A DNA stretch of 64,000 nt. It comes from Pedobacter polaris (GTDB lineage: Bacteria; Bacteroidota; Bacteroidia; Sphingobacteriales; Sphingobacteriaceae). The notes under the pieces were generated by a model, which worked only from the letters and a program-made list of their open reading frames with translations, was not told the DNA's origin and searched no databases. Positions 16,722 through 26,138 of this stretch are shown here, in pieces. Position numbers and translations under genes: made by a program. Every line of letters starts with the position of its first letter. The first letter of the stretch is position 1. The stretch covers positions 806,314-870,313 of the forward strand of contig NZ_SWBR01000002.1 of the NCBI RefSeq assembly GCF_005116505.1, read 5' to 3'.

Positions 16722-19169
16722 TTAGTTGATGTTAAGCTTAATAGATGAGTTGTTTTTACCTGATGTTTTAATCCAGAGTATTTTACTTTTTGGATCAAAA
16801 AACCAGCCTGCCTTATTCTCTAATGCAGATGTGGTAGAAACAGCATTAACTATTTGGTCATTTTCTATAACTGTTTTAGGTTGATTGGTACCATTCCAAT
16901 GAATTTCTGTTAAATAACTATGTGTTGTTGGTTTAAATTGACCAATTGGCTTGTCAATGTTAATGGATAAATTTGACCCTACTAAATTTGAAGTAATTTT
17001 TGTGTTTGAAAAATTCCCTTTTTGATAGTTTAGGCTTAAGTTATCATCTTCATATAAATCATAACTCGACTTCCCGTAAGGAAAAATTGCTAAAGTGATT
17101 ACATCAACAGGTTTTTCGCCAGTATAGCGCATTTCGGGTTGCATCGGAATAATACTTCCACCTTTTACAAAAATCGGTATGGTATCTAAAGGTGCTACCA
17201 CATGGTGATAAGTTTTACCCTCATATTTTTGATTGGTCCAATAATTAAACCATATTCCTTTTGGCAAATAAACTGATCTGGTAATGGCTCCTTTTGTAGT
17301 TACTGGGGCAATCATTAAGTTATCACCAAACATGTATTGGTCTGCTATCTCGTACACATTTTCATCTTCTTGGTTATCCAATACCAATGCCCTCATTATA
17401 GGCACACCAGTTTGGTATTGCTGATGCATGCTTGTATACATATACGGAAATAAACGGTAGCGCAATAAATCGTACTTTTTGAAATTACGCAATGCATCGT
17501 CACCATATTTCCAAGGCTCTTTATAACCTGGATGATCCATTCCAAAAACTAATGCAATTGGACTAAACATACCAAACTGAACCCAACGTATATATAATTC
17601 TGGATCTACCTGATGCTCAAAACCTCCCATACAATGGGCCCAAGTACCTACACCTGATAGCCCAACATTTAAGCCTGCTTTAATAACTGGTGCAAAATAC
17701 TGCCATTCGCTTGGCCAATCGCCAGCAAAAATATAGGGATAGCGTTGAATACCCGAATAACCTTCACGAGTTTGATTTAAACCTCTAAAACCATTAAACT
17801 TCTCGAATTCTTGGAAAGGAGCCTTAGCATAAGCAATAGGAAAAACGTTATGTAATTTTTCTGCTTCCTTTCCTGTAGGTCCTACTTTTTCACTTTCATT
17901 TGCTAAAGCACCAAAAGCACTACCTTCATCTGTTTTTAAGAATTTTGCACCAAGATTTGCAACCCTTTTTACACCATTCTCCCACCACCATTTTACAGCA
18001 GTAGAATCGAAAAAATTAACAAATTCACCAGGTTTTCCGTTCTCAGGGTAAGTATAGCCCTTTTCTCTTGCTTGGTCTAATAGATTTAATTTTTTAGCAT
18101 TATCAAATCTTGGTCTAATATGCAAACCAACCATCTTATAATTCAAGGCATATAAACTATCAAACATTGATTTTGGATTTTTAAAAGTTTCTCTCCATTC
18201 GAAAGTTGTTGCACCCTTACCTCCGTTTTCACCAAATAAACGCCAAGTAGAATCTAACCAAAACAAATCAACAGGAATTCCCAATTCTCTATATTTTTTT
18301 GCCAGTTCTACCACATAATGATCAGAAGTTTCCTTTTCGTGCCCCCAAGTACCACCACTATAGGTGCCTGCATGTAAACCTAATGCAAACTGTGGCAACA
18401 TTGGCGATTTACCAGTAATTGAGGTATAATTATTTAAGATATTTGGAAAAGTTGGCCCATAGATAAAGTAATAATCCAATTCTCCATCAACAGCCTTAAA
18501 ACTATATTGATCGTTTTTAGCAGCCCCCATATCCCACTCTGTAGCAAAAGAATTATGCAAAAAGATGCCGTAACCTTTGGTACTCATAAAAAATGGAACT
18601 GGGCAATAATTAGCTTCTAGGATATTGTAAGCTCCAATTGCATGTGGTAAGCCCTTACCTCTCCCAACATTTAATTTAACTTTCTTACTTCTACGGTCCA
18701 TAAAATCCATACGCTCACCGAAGCCGAAAAAATGTTCATCAGCATCCATCTTCTTATTTACAACAACAGCATTTCCTTCTTTTTGCATTCCGCTTGCATC
18801 AGTACTTAAAAGTTTACCTTTTGCATCAAACACCACTATCCTAAATGGACTTTTAAATAGTTTAACTGTTAGTTTTGCTGTAGTTAGCAAGAAATGATCC
18901 TTTTTATCTTCTACTTTGGGGTTTACCAAAGGCCATTTGTAATTGCTTACCATTAGGTTTTCTTGAGCCTCAAATTTGCCATTCCAACTTGCGCTCACTC
19001 TAAAAATTTCGGGAGAGCAGAATTCTAATCTAACCTCGCCATTGGTAGTTAAAAACGATAATGTATTTCCAGTTTTTTTGTATCCTGATTTATAATTACC
19101 GATAGTTTGAGCACCAACAATGCATGAACTAAAAATTAAAAGAAACGCTATTGATAAAGATCTAATCAT
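16722..19169 (-). CDS. GH31 family alpha-glycosidase, exported
   Basis: An 815-residue protein with an export signal (IFSSCIVGAQ; SPI or lipoprotein cleavage are both possible). An N-terminal GH31 beta-sandwich (HFFGFGERMDFMDRRSKKV) is followed by a (beta/alpha)8 barrel: VDLFWLDSTWRLFG, the nucleophile region KFLKTDEGSAFG with Asp in KTDEG, and the acid/base region FAGDWPSEW. C-terminal beta-domains include VPIFVKGGSIIPMQPEMRYTG. GH31 members act on alpha-glucosides, alpha-xylosides or alpha-galactosides; the specificity cannot be told here. Inside an RG-I-type operon an alpha-galactosidase or another side-chain activity is plausible. It is 2 bases from the GH115 gene upstream. Confidence 0.88.
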   Translation of the reverse strand: MIRSLSIAFLLIFSSCIVGAQTIGNYKSGYKKTGNTLSFLTTNGEVRLEFCSPEIFRVSASWNGKFEAQENLMVSNYKWPLVNPKVEDKKDHFLLTTAKLTVKLFKSPFRIVVFDAKGKLLSTDASGMQKEGNAVVVNKKMDADEHFFGFGERMDFMDRRSKKVKLNVGRGKGLPHAIGAYNILEANYCPVPFFMSTKGYGIFLHNSFATEWDMGAAKNDQYSFKAVDGELDYYFIYGPTFPNILNNYTSITGKSPMLPQFALGLHAGTYSGGTWGHEKETSDHYVVELAKKYRELGIPVDLFWLDSTWRLFGENGGKGATTFEWRETFKNPKSMFDSLYALNYKMVGLHIRPRFDNAKKLNLLDQAREKGYTYPENGKPGEFVNFFDSTAVKWWWENGVKRVANLGAKFLKTDEGSAFGALANESEKVGPTGKEAEKLHNVFPIAYAKAPFQEFEKFNGFRGLNQTREGYSGIQRYPYIFAGDWPSEWQYFAPVIKAGLNVGLSGVGTWAHCMGGFEHQVDPELYIRWVQFGMFSPIALVFGMDHPGYKEPWKYGDDALRNFKKYDLLRYRLFPYMYTSMHQQYQTGVPIMRALVLDNQEDENVYEIADQYMFGDNLMIAPVTTKGAITRSVYLPKGIWFNYWTNQKYEGKTYHHVVAPLDTIPIFVKGGSIIPMQPEMRYTGEKPVDVITLAIFPYGKSSYDLYEDDNLSLNYQKGNFSNTKITSNLVGSNLSINIDKPIGQFKPTTHSYLTEIHWNGTNQPKTVIENDQIVNAVSTTSALENKAGWFFDPKSKILWIKTSGKNNSSIKLNIN

Positions 19170-19171
19170 AC

Positions 19172-21679
19172 TTATTGTATTTCCAATTGATTAATTACTA
19201 TTCCAGGATCTAACAGGTAAATTTTAACAACTGAATTGCCCACTTTTGTAATTTGGTGTTTGGTTATACCTGAGGCGAAACCTTGTAACACATTTTTTTT
19301 CCAGATATCATTTTCAGCTGCAGGAGAAATATTTATAATTTGGGGTTTTTCGTTACCAACCCCAATGGCATAGCGAACTTTGCCAGTAGCACTTACCCTT
19401 TGAGTTGGCAAACACTTAACTTCAATTTGATGTTCTCCTGTGGTTTTGAAATTAACATTGTAAGTTAAAAATGCTGCTTTTTCAAATTCATTATCTTTGG
19501 TAGGCACAAAATTTAATGGAAATACAGAAATGCCCTTCCCACTTACTCCTAAACCCTTAATAGTCTGCAACATTGTTCCTTTTGGAGCAAATCTTTGCAC
19601 AAATGTTGTTGCACTGATAACTTGTTTATTTTCACTTTTTACTTCATTTTTTACCGTTTCGGCTATTGAAGTGGCAACTTTAGGCATATCGAAAACCGGA
19701 AGCTTACGTGGCCTATAATCCATTATCCCATCCCATTTACCACCTGCAATTTCTTTATTGTATTTTACAGTAATGGTTTTAATTTCCTCGAAGGCATCTT
19801 TTGCTTTTTGGGCATACACTAGGCCTTGTTTATCCCCCCTATCAGCGTATAAGAAACTTTTCTTTGCGTATAGAATTTTCTGGTTCATTAAATATGCGCC
19901 TTGCACTGGATATAGGATCAGTTCAAAATATGCATCTTTTAACCTAGGTGGAATTTTTTCGTTAAGCGCAACTGCATTCTTATAAATTGCCGCATAAGCT
20001 GCTAATCTTTCATTAGCTTGTTGATCAGTAAAACTAACAGAGCCCATATGTTCTGGCTTTGCCTCATGGGCTAAGCGATAGTAAATGGCTTTAATTTCTG
20101 CAATCGGTTTGGCAAATTCTTGTCCAAATGTTTCTGCGGCCCAACTTTCAGCATAATTATGCGCATTTTCAGGTCTCCATTTATTTACATCCCAAGCCAA
20201 ATCCATTGCAAATTGAGTTTCCATTTCAGCTGGCTTAATATCACCAACATTAATAACCCACAACCGATCTGCTTTATACTGATAGGCTTTGGTTAACTCA
20301 TAAGATATTAATGAAGGAGAAATTGACGAAAGCCATAAATAGTCGTGCGGAGCACCCCAATAAGAAATATGGTAGTAAACCCCACTTCCACCAGCACGTT
20401 TTTGTTCTTGAGCATTAGATAACTGACGGATGTACCCATGATTATCATCAGCCCAAACAATGGTTACATCATCTGGCAAATCTAAACCTGCTTGGTAAAG
20501 CGACAAAACTTCTTTGTACGGACAAAAGATTTGAGGGATGGTATTTACTGGCTGGGTTAAATTGGTGGCATCTAACATTAACCTTTGGTCTTTGATCACT
20601 TCGCCCAATAATCTTACTTTTTCGTTTTTGTCTTTTGGTCCAGGCATACTTCCATCATGTATACCTCTCATGCCTACGGTATAAACGGCTTCGTAATTTT
20701 TGGCTTCGAGCACTCGATCTGTCCAATAAGTTGCCATTTCATTTTTATTCAAATCGTAGCGCCATTCACCTGGTTTCTTGCCGTATTCGTGTTCAAAATT
20801 CTCTGCCCACTCAAATACGTTATTCCTTAACATCGGCTCACAATGGCTCCCACCTAAAACAATGGCATATTTGTCGGCAACTTTTGGATTTTCTTTATAG
20901 TAAAAAAAAGCTTTAGTAGATGGATGCATGGCTGGCCAGATGTAATTGGCCTTTAATCTCAATAATAATTCAAATATTTTGGCGTACGTTTTTGGACCCA
21001 TATCTTTCACATCGGTATCCATATTTTTGGCAGCCCAAGGCTGTATGCCCCAATCTTCATCATTAATGAAAATACCACGATATTTTACCGAAGGTGGACC
21101 TATTAAACTTTGCCCTGTTGTAACGTATAAAGCGTTTTTATGTGCTGGTTTAACATCTGCCCACCAGTTTAAAGGTGAAACACCAAGCATTCTAGACAGT
21201 TCAAAAACTCCAAAGGCTGTTCCTCTTCTATCGCTACCAGCAATAATTAAAGCTCTTTTAACTCCTTTAGCAGGGTTTTCGACCACAGAAATGGAAAATG
21301 TTTCCCACTTACCCACCAAAGTATTTTTATTTATTTTACCTGTTTTAATCAGCTGATCGATGTAATAGGACTTTCCGATTGTGCCTACAATGATTGGATA
21401 AGTGCTTAAAACTGGGGTATTTTTAAATATTTTTGGCGTTACGTTAGTTAATAAATAGATGTCGTTTTTAAAAGCTTCGGCAGCAATGCCAACTACTTCA
21501 GCATCTTTTTCATCGATGTAAACCGAAGAAGATTTTCCATTCTCAACAATTGGAAAAGACAATGGAATATTCTTTTCAGTAATCCGAATTGTCGCTTTTT
21601 TTTCTTGTGCAAACAATACATTTGTCGTTAAACACAAAAAGCATAGTAAGGATAAAAGAAAACTCTTTCTGACTAACAT
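19172..21679 (-). CDS. GH115 family alpha-glucuronidase
   Basis: An 835-residue protein with a Sec signal ending in LFAQ. GH115 blocks are clear: RGIFINDEDWGIQPWAAKNM (about residues 201-220), RLKANYIWPAMHPSTKAFFYY, GSHCEPMLRNNVFEW, YTVGMRGIHDGSMPGPKDK, VWADDNHGYIRQL and YYHISYWGAPHDYLWLSS. The C-terminal beta-sandwich ends at VKIYLLDPGIVINQLEIQ, so the protein looks full length. The family removes alpha-1,2-linked (4-O-methyl)glucuronic acid from xylan, and some members act on arabinogalactan. The absence of xylanases in the window favours a pectic or arabinogalactan side-chain substrate. It starts 5 bases after the GH105 stop. Confidence 0.92.
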   Translation of the reverse strand: MLVRKSFLLSLLCFLCLTTNVLFAQEKKATIRITEKNIPLSFPIVENGKSSSVYIDEKDAEVVGIAAEAFKNDIYLLTNVTPKIFKNTPVLSTYPIIVGTIGKSYYIDQLIKTGKINKNTLVGKWETFSISVVENPAKGVKRALIIAGSDRRGTAFGVFELSRMLGVSPLNWWADVKPAHKNALYVTTGQSLIGPPSVKYRGIFINDEDWGIQPWAAKNMDTDVKDMGPKTYAKIFELLLRLKANYIWPAMHPSTKAFFYYKENPKVADKYAIVLGGSHCEPMLRNNVFEWAENFEHEYGKKPGEWRYDLNKNEMATYWTDRVLEAKNYEAVYTVGMRGIHDGSMPGPKDKNEKVRLLGEVIKDQRLMLDATNLTQPVNTIPQIFCPYKEVLSLYQAGLDLPDDVTIVWADDNHGYIRQLSNAQEQKRAGGSGVYYHISYWGAPHDYLWLSSISPSLISYELTKAYQYKADRLWVINVGDIKPAEMETQFAMDLAWDVNKWRPENAHNYAESWAAETFGQEFAKPIAEIKAIYYRLAHEAKPEHMGSVSFTDQQANERLAAYAAIYKNAVALNEKIPPRLKDAYFELILYPVQGAYLMNQKILYAKKSFLYADRGDKQGLVYAQKAKDAFEEIKTITVKYNKEIAGGKWDGIMDYRPRKLPVFDMPKVATSIAETVKNEVKSENKQVISATTFVQRFAPKGTMLQTIKGLGVSGKGISVFPLNFVPTKDNEFEKAAFLTYNVNFKTTGEHQIEVKCLPTQRVSATGKVRYAIGVGNEKPQIINISPAAENDIWKKNVLQGFASGITKHQITKVGNSVVKIYLLDPGIVINQLEIQ

Positions 21680-21684
21680 AGAGA

Positions 21685-22809
21685 TTACTTTTTCAATTTA
21701 TAAACTTCAGTCCCAGCCAATAAAAAACAGCCTAAACCATAATCTTCAAAATCTGGCATACTGGTATAACTTACTGGCTGACCATCTTTTGGTTCTTTAC
21801 CAGTTCCTTGCATATAGCCGATGAAACCCGTTTTCTGAATAGCATCTTTTTTCATGCCATTCCAGGCTTTGGTAATAATTGGTAAATAAACTTTTTTGTC
21901 TAAGATTCCTTTATTTACACCCCAGGCTATTCCATAGACAAACAATGCTGTTCCTGAAGTTTCTTTTCCACCGAAATGAGTTGGATCAACTAAACTTACA
22001 TTCCAGAAGCCATCTTCACGTTGTAAAGGAACTAAAGCTTTAATCATTTCATAATATGTTTTTAAATATTCATCTCTGTGAGGAGCATTTTCAGGCATAA
22101 TTTCTAACACTCTAACCAAGGCTGCAACTACCCAACCATTGCCTCTAGACCAGTAACAATCTTTACCATTTGGTTCCTTGTATGGTGGCACAAAATCTTT
22201 ATCTCTCCACCACAAACCATCTTTGGCATTGTATAAACCACCACCTTCTATATTTTTAGTATGCATATACATTTTGTACATGTACTCGTAATAAGTATCA
22301 TCTTTTGTTAAAACACCCAATTTTGCAAAAACAGGCATTGCCATTTGTAAAGCATCAATCCAAGTCCAATCGTTAACCTTACCAGATTTGATCATTAAAT
22401 CCATAGATGCTTTGATGTCCTTAATTCGTTCTGGTTTTGGGTCGATATTATATAAATCTATATACGTTTGTCCACAAGCTTGGTCATCTCCATTACGCGT
22501 TTGTATACCATTTCTTAGTCCCCATTTATGTTTTTCGCCCCATTGTACAGCGTAATCATAAAATTCTTTATCAGGATTGATTTGATATAAAGCCATTAAT
22601 CCTTCATAATACACCGCTCTCGTCCAAATATTGCTAGGTCTTTCTTTATTGGTAAAAATTGATTTGCCGGCATCAGGCCATTTATTCATGAAATAGGCAT
22701 TGGTTGATTTCATCGCTTTCATCACTCCTTTTTTTGAAGGTATTTTTTGTGCAAAAACGGAACACGTTAAAAGGGAAAGTATGAATGTAGTTAGAATTAG
22801 CTTTTTCAT
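21685..22809 (-). CDS. GH105 unsaturated rhamnogalacturonyl hydrolase
   Basis: A 374-residue protein with a Sec signal (SVFAQ). The (alpha/alpha)6 barrel motifs of GH105/GH88 are present: RNGDDQACGQTYIDLY, the catalytic-Asp segment DWTWIDALQMAMPVFAKLG, KDCYWSRGNGWVVAALVRVLE and the GGKETSGTALFVYGIAWGVNKG block. It cleaves the 4,5-unsaturated galacturonyl residue from oligosaccharides made by rhamnogalacturonan lyases, releasing rhamnose-ended products. This fits the PL11 lyase encoded at 29590-31455 and the GH106 enzyme in the same run. The length agrees with B. subtilis YteR/YesR-type enzymes. The export signal suggests periplasmic action. Confidence 0.93.
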   Translation of the reverse strand: MKKLILTTFILSLLTCSVFAQKIPSKKGVMKAMKSTNAYFMNKWPDAGKSIFTNKERPSNIWTRAVYYEGLMALYQINPDKEFYDYAVQWGEKHKWGLRNGIQTRNGDDQACGQTYIDLYNIDPKPERIKDIKASMDLMIKSGKVNDWTWIDALQMAMPVFAKLGVLTKDDTYYEYMYKMYMHTKNIEGGGLYNAKDGLWWRDKDFVPPYKEPNGKDCYWSRGNGWVVAALVRVLEIMPENAPHRDEYLKTYYEMIKALVPLQREDGFWNVSLVDPTHFGGKETSGTALFVYGIAWGVNKGILDKKVYLPIITKAWNGMKKDAIQKTGFIGYMQGTGKEPKDGQPVSYTSMPDFEDYGLGCFLLAGTEVYKLKK

Positions 22810-22835
22810 TTGGATTATGCTTCGGGTTATCGTCT

Positions 22836-25736
22836 TTATTTAGTTTTTTGCTTGGTCTTCAATTCATCAGGAGCATCTTTTGTAAAAGTTTCAAATTGTT
22901 GCTTAGATGGGGTTTCAAAAATATCTTTTATCGTACTGAAATCAACTTCAAACTTTGGGTTAAATTGATCTGAGGCCATATATTTTTGCAAACTATAATA
23001 CAATTGTTGTGCACTTGGCATCTCTTTTAAGTCTGGGGATAAATTAGCACTAGATACGATTAATTTACCTTTACCAACTCTAGCTTCAAAGACCATTGCC
23101 AAACGGCGATTTAAAAACCAGGTATCAATAGGTTGGATAATTGGCTTAAATCCTTTCGGGAAGTCTTCCAAATTCATTACCTGGCTTTTATTTACAATTT
23201 CCCACCATTGCATATCGCTATGATAAGAAGTTGGGAATTCAGCCAGCGCTGGATTTTTTGGATCTACTACAAAACCTAAGGTATGTGGTGGACGCATTTT
23301 AAACCAAGAAGTATTCCAAAATACAGGTAAAAATGTTTGAACAACTTCTTTTCCTTTTACTACTTTTCCAGCAGCGTTTAAAAATACTTTTCCACCATTA
23401 TTTAGTACTGCTCTGGCTTTATCATCAAGATCATTTGTATAATAAACATCGGTTTTTATTTCTGGAAGTTTTGTTGGAAAAAACCAAAAATCCCAGTCGT
23501 TTGCAAATTCCGTTCCATCAATTGCAACTTCTAGCTTTAATTTTCCTGCTTTTGAAATGTGGTTTGATAAATATTTAATTGAGCCAATTTGAGTTAATTC
23601 GCCAACAGCCAAGGTGCTAGGTCCGAATTTATATGTAAAAACAACTTTTCCACTTTCATCAATTAATCTACATGTAAGATTTACAGTTAAAGGTGCTTTA
23701 CCCCAATGTGCAACTTCAATCTTTGGCTCAAAGCTTTCATCACTTGTATAAACAAATTTAGGCACCCTAATTAAAGGAACTGTGCTATTAGAAAAGCGTT
23801 TAAATTCTTTAGCGGTAATGTAACCTTTCTCATCCCAAAAAGCATCTAAAACTCCAATTAATGCTGTTCCCTGACCAGGATAGTCATTTAATGATAAGAG
23901 CTGAAAGCCATTATAGTTTGGTGTTCTTAAAGCTTTTTCAATCTCATTTTTATAGCATAAAGCCTGAAGTTTACCAGAAGCCATTAAAAATGATTCGGCT
24001 TGATCTGCCATGTCATGATCTTTTAAATCTTCTTCAAATAATTCAAAGTTTTTAGCTCTATAAACCCCTGTATATTTTCTGATCTCTTTAAAATTAGGAA
24101 ACACACAATATTGCCCCATTTCATGCGCTACAAAAGGAACTGTGAATTGTTCAATCTGCTTCGCATAGGTCGCAATACTTTCAGGTTTCTTGCCCCAATC
24201 TAAACCTCTAGCTCCTGCCCTAACCATAAATTCATTATTAGGAATAACTGGCCAACTACCTCCTACAGATGCACCGGTATATAATCTCCTAGAATCTTTG
24301 GCCTTCCAATACTCATTAAATTTGGTAAGGTATTCTACTTGTTTACCACTAGGTTCATTACCGTAAGCCATCATGCAAAAAGAAGCATAATTACCATAGT
24401 TTTTGGTCATGCGATTAGTTTCATCATAAATGAACTGATCAATAGGCCTGCCGTTACCAATGGAAGAACCATGATTGGCCCAACTTGGCCCTTCAGGTTG
24501 TAAATAAAAGCCAATTAGATCGGCAGCTATAAATGCAGCTTCTGGTGGGCACCATGAATGAAAGCGCATGTGATTTAGTCCGTGAGCTTTTGAGATTTTA
24601 AAAATCCGAACCCAAGCTTCAACATCCATTGCGGGATACCCAGTTAAAGGGAACTCGCAATTATTAACTGTCCCCCTTAAGAAAACAGGTCTGCCATTAA
24701 TCTGAAAACTTCTGCCTACAGCTTTAAATTCACGCATACCAAACTGAACTTGCTTTTCATCTTTTTTGCCATCCTTGCTTAAAAGAGATGCTTTTAATCG
24801 GTATAGTGCAGGGTCAAACTCATCCCAGGTTGCAATTTTATCGCCCATTGGCAGCTCAACTTCTAAAGTACCAACACCATTAGTGATCGAATATGCTTTT
24901 GTTATTGGTTTTACATTTAAAATCTCTTTGGTATTGAAACTAGTAGCACCTAAGGTAATTTTTCCTGTTGATGAAGTATTTGAAGGTGCTTTTAATTGAA
25001 TTTTGACTTTCGCTATCTTTCGTTTCAAATCAGGATATACCTGAATATCCTCTAAATAAATAGGTGAACTAGCCTGTAGCAGCATTTTACCAACTACGCC
25101 ATTCCAATTTCCTTGTGTATGGTCTGTTAAACTGTGTGAGTCTTTTCCTACATTGATCGCTCTTATGCTATTATCAATTTGAAGTGTAATGGTGTGTTTG
25201 CCTGGTTTTAAATTAGCTGGCAATTCGAAATTCTGAGCAACTACAAATGTGTATTGACTACCAATTTCTACACCATCAATCCAAACTTTAGTTGCTGAAT
25301 GTGGGTATTCTAGCGATAAAACTATTCTTTTTCCATTCCAATTTGCTGGAATTTCAATGTCTTTTTGATACCAAGCTACACCTACATAATGTTTATGTGG
25401 AGTTAACCAGAAAGGAATTTTAATGTTATTTGCTTGACGGTATTTAGCCAAACCAGGGTTATAGAAATAAGAGCTATCATAAATACTCCCTGTCCATTTT
25501 GTTTTTAAAGTAATGTCATCCCCTTTAAAATTCTCGGCCATTGACCCTGGCAAATTGATAGTTCCTGGAAGAACAGTTGAAAACCACTTGGCTTTTAATC
25601 CCTCATCATTGGCATCGATCTTAAATCTCCATTTACCTTTTAAAGAGATAGTTTGAGCTTGAGTAGTATTTAAAGAGAAGAAAATAAAAAAACCAGCTAG
25701 CAGCCAATTCTTGAATTTAGGTACATTTATTTGCAT
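22836..25736 (-). CDS. GH2 family beta-glycosidase, exported
   Basis: A 966-residue GH2 protein with a Sec signal ending TTQAQ. The jelly-roll domain (about residues 30-215, VGVAWYQKDIEIPANWNGKR, KVWIDGVEIGS) leads into an immunoglobulin-like domain and a TIM barrel with GLNHMRFHSWCPPEAAFIAADL. The acid/base Glu is in CMMAYGNEPSG and the nucleophile Glu probably in PFVAHEMGQYC. The C-terminal third is beta-rich. This GH2 clade is common in rhamnogalacturonan loci, where members are beta-galactosidases or beta-glucuronidases; the exact activity is not resolved. It is the first gene of its run, about 80 bases downstream of the second tandem operator, and is followed at 26 bases by GH105. Confidence 0.87.
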   Translation of the reverse strand: MQINVPKFKNWLLAGFFIFFSLNTTQAQTISLKGKWRFKIDANDEGLKAKWFSTVLPGTINLPGSMAENFKGDDITLKTKWTGSIYDSSYFYNPGLAKYRQANNIKIPFWLTPHKHYVGVAWYQKDIEIPANWNGKRIVLSLEYPHSATKVWIDGVEIGSQYTFVVAQNFELPANLKPGKHTITLQIDNSIRAINVGKDSHSLTDHTQGNWNGVVGKMLLQASSPIYLEDIQVYPDLKRKIAKVKIQLKAPSNTSSTGKITLGATSFNTKEILNVKPITKAYSITNGVGTLEVELPMGDKIATWDEFDPALYRLKASLLSKDGKKDEKQVQFGMREFKAVGRSFQINGRPVFLRGTVNNCEFPLTGYPAMDVEAWVRIFKISKAHGLNHMRFHSWCPPEAAFIAADLIGFYLQPEGPSWANHGSSIGNGRPIDQFIYDETNRMTKNYGNYASFCMMAYGNEPSGKQVEYLTKFNEYWKAKDSRRLYTGASVGGSWPVIPNNEFMVRAGARGLDWGKKPESIATYAKQIEQFTVPFVAHEMGQYCVFPNFKEIRKYTGVYRAKNFELFEEDLKDHDMADQAESFLMASGKLQALCYKNEIEKALRTPNYNGFQLLSLNDYPGQGTALIGVLDAFWDEKGYITAKEFKRFSNSTVPLIRVPKFVYTSDESFEPKIEVAHWGKAPLTVNLTCRLIDESGKVVFTYKFGPSTLAVGELTQIGSIKYLSNHISKAGKLKLEVAIDGTEFANDWDFWFFPTKLPEIKTDVYYTNDLDDKARAVLNNGGKVFLNAAGKVVKGKEVVQTFLPVFWNTSWFKMRPPHTLGFVVDPKNPALAEFPTSYHSDMQWWEIVNKSQVMNLEDFPKGFKPIIQPIDTWFLNRRLAMVFEARVGKGKLIVSSANLSPDLKEMPSAQQLYYSLQKYMASDQFNPKFEVDFSTIKDIFETPSKQQFETFTKDAPDELKTKQKTK

Positions 25737-25815
25737 ATCATTTAAAAAGTGAATGTTTGAACAGTCACTCTATTTGGTTAGAGCTACTATATTAAGCTTT
25801 AATAGAGATATGGGC

Positions 25816-25832
25816 AACCTGTAGTGTCCTGC
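25816..25832 (-). promoter_or_regulatory. Tandem ACAGGAT operator candidate, copy 2 (degenerate)
   Basis: The minus strand reads GCAGGACACTACAGGTT, two 7-mers with the same 10-base period and the core CAGG conserved in both. It is about 80 bases upstream of the GH2 start at 25736, a suitable place for an activator of the GH2-GH105-GH115-GH31-rhaM run. It is less perfect than the other two copies. Confidence 0.5.
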
Positions 25833-25923
25833 AATAATTGAAAAAACCCTTGTTAAGCGGTGATTCTAGCTTTCTAAAGGTGATTTTAACCGTAACATAT
25901 TTGTGGTAGTATTATTTAATTTT

Positions 25924-25940
25924 ACCACATAGGCACATAG
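25924..25940. repeat. ACCACATAG-type dispersed element
   Basis: Sequence ACCACATAGGCACATAG. Related copies are at 26119-26137 and, as an inverted pair, at 43824-43888. All three lie between genes. Confidence 0.5.
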
Positions 25941-26023
25941 CTATATAGGTTTGAGTATTTTTCTATGCAATTCTCATTTAGTTAGTTGTGAGTCTGAGTG
26001 TAGTTAAGGAGCATTTATTGGTC

Positions 26024-26073
26024 AGGATTTGAAATCCTCAGCTAGCTAAATCGAGATTACAAATCTCGACTAA
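26024..26073. repeat. Double-palindrome intergenic repeat, copy A
   Basis: The element has two adjoining hairpins: AGGATTTGAAATCCT (7-base arms, 1-base centre) and TCGAGATTACAAATCTCGA (8-base arms, 3-base loop), joined by CAGCTAGCTAAA. A near-identical copy is at 27924-27974, also downstream of a gene end and upstream of the next gene. It resembles a REP-type element rather than a terminator, since no T-run follows. Confidence 0.65.
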
Positions 26074-26118
26074 AACAGGTTATTAGACATAACATACTCT
26101 TGTAGTATATTTACTATT

Positions 26119-26137
26119 ACCACATAGATAACATGAG
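26119..26137. repeat. ACCACATAG-type dispersed element
   Basis: Sequence ACCACATAGATAACATGAG, immediately after the GH29 stop on the minus strand. It is a second member of the family seen at 25924-25940. Confidence 0.4.
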
Positions 26138-26138
26138 T

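Larger units (their letters stand above)
25737..26138. other. 402-base intergenic region with operator and three dispersed repeats
   Basis: No gene is supported. Between the GH29 stop and the GH2 start it holds the tandem operator candidate (25816-25832), an ACCACATAG element at each end (25924-25940, 26119-26137) and a double-palindrome repeat (26024-26073). It also has TTTGGTTA, read as TAACCAAA on the minus strand, at 25773-25780, some 35-45 bases before the GH2 start. Confidence 0.6.

Noticed and set aside
20946..21356. 136-codon plus-strand frame inside the GH115 gene
   Set aside because: It is the complement of conserved GH115 motifs and is explained as a shadow.
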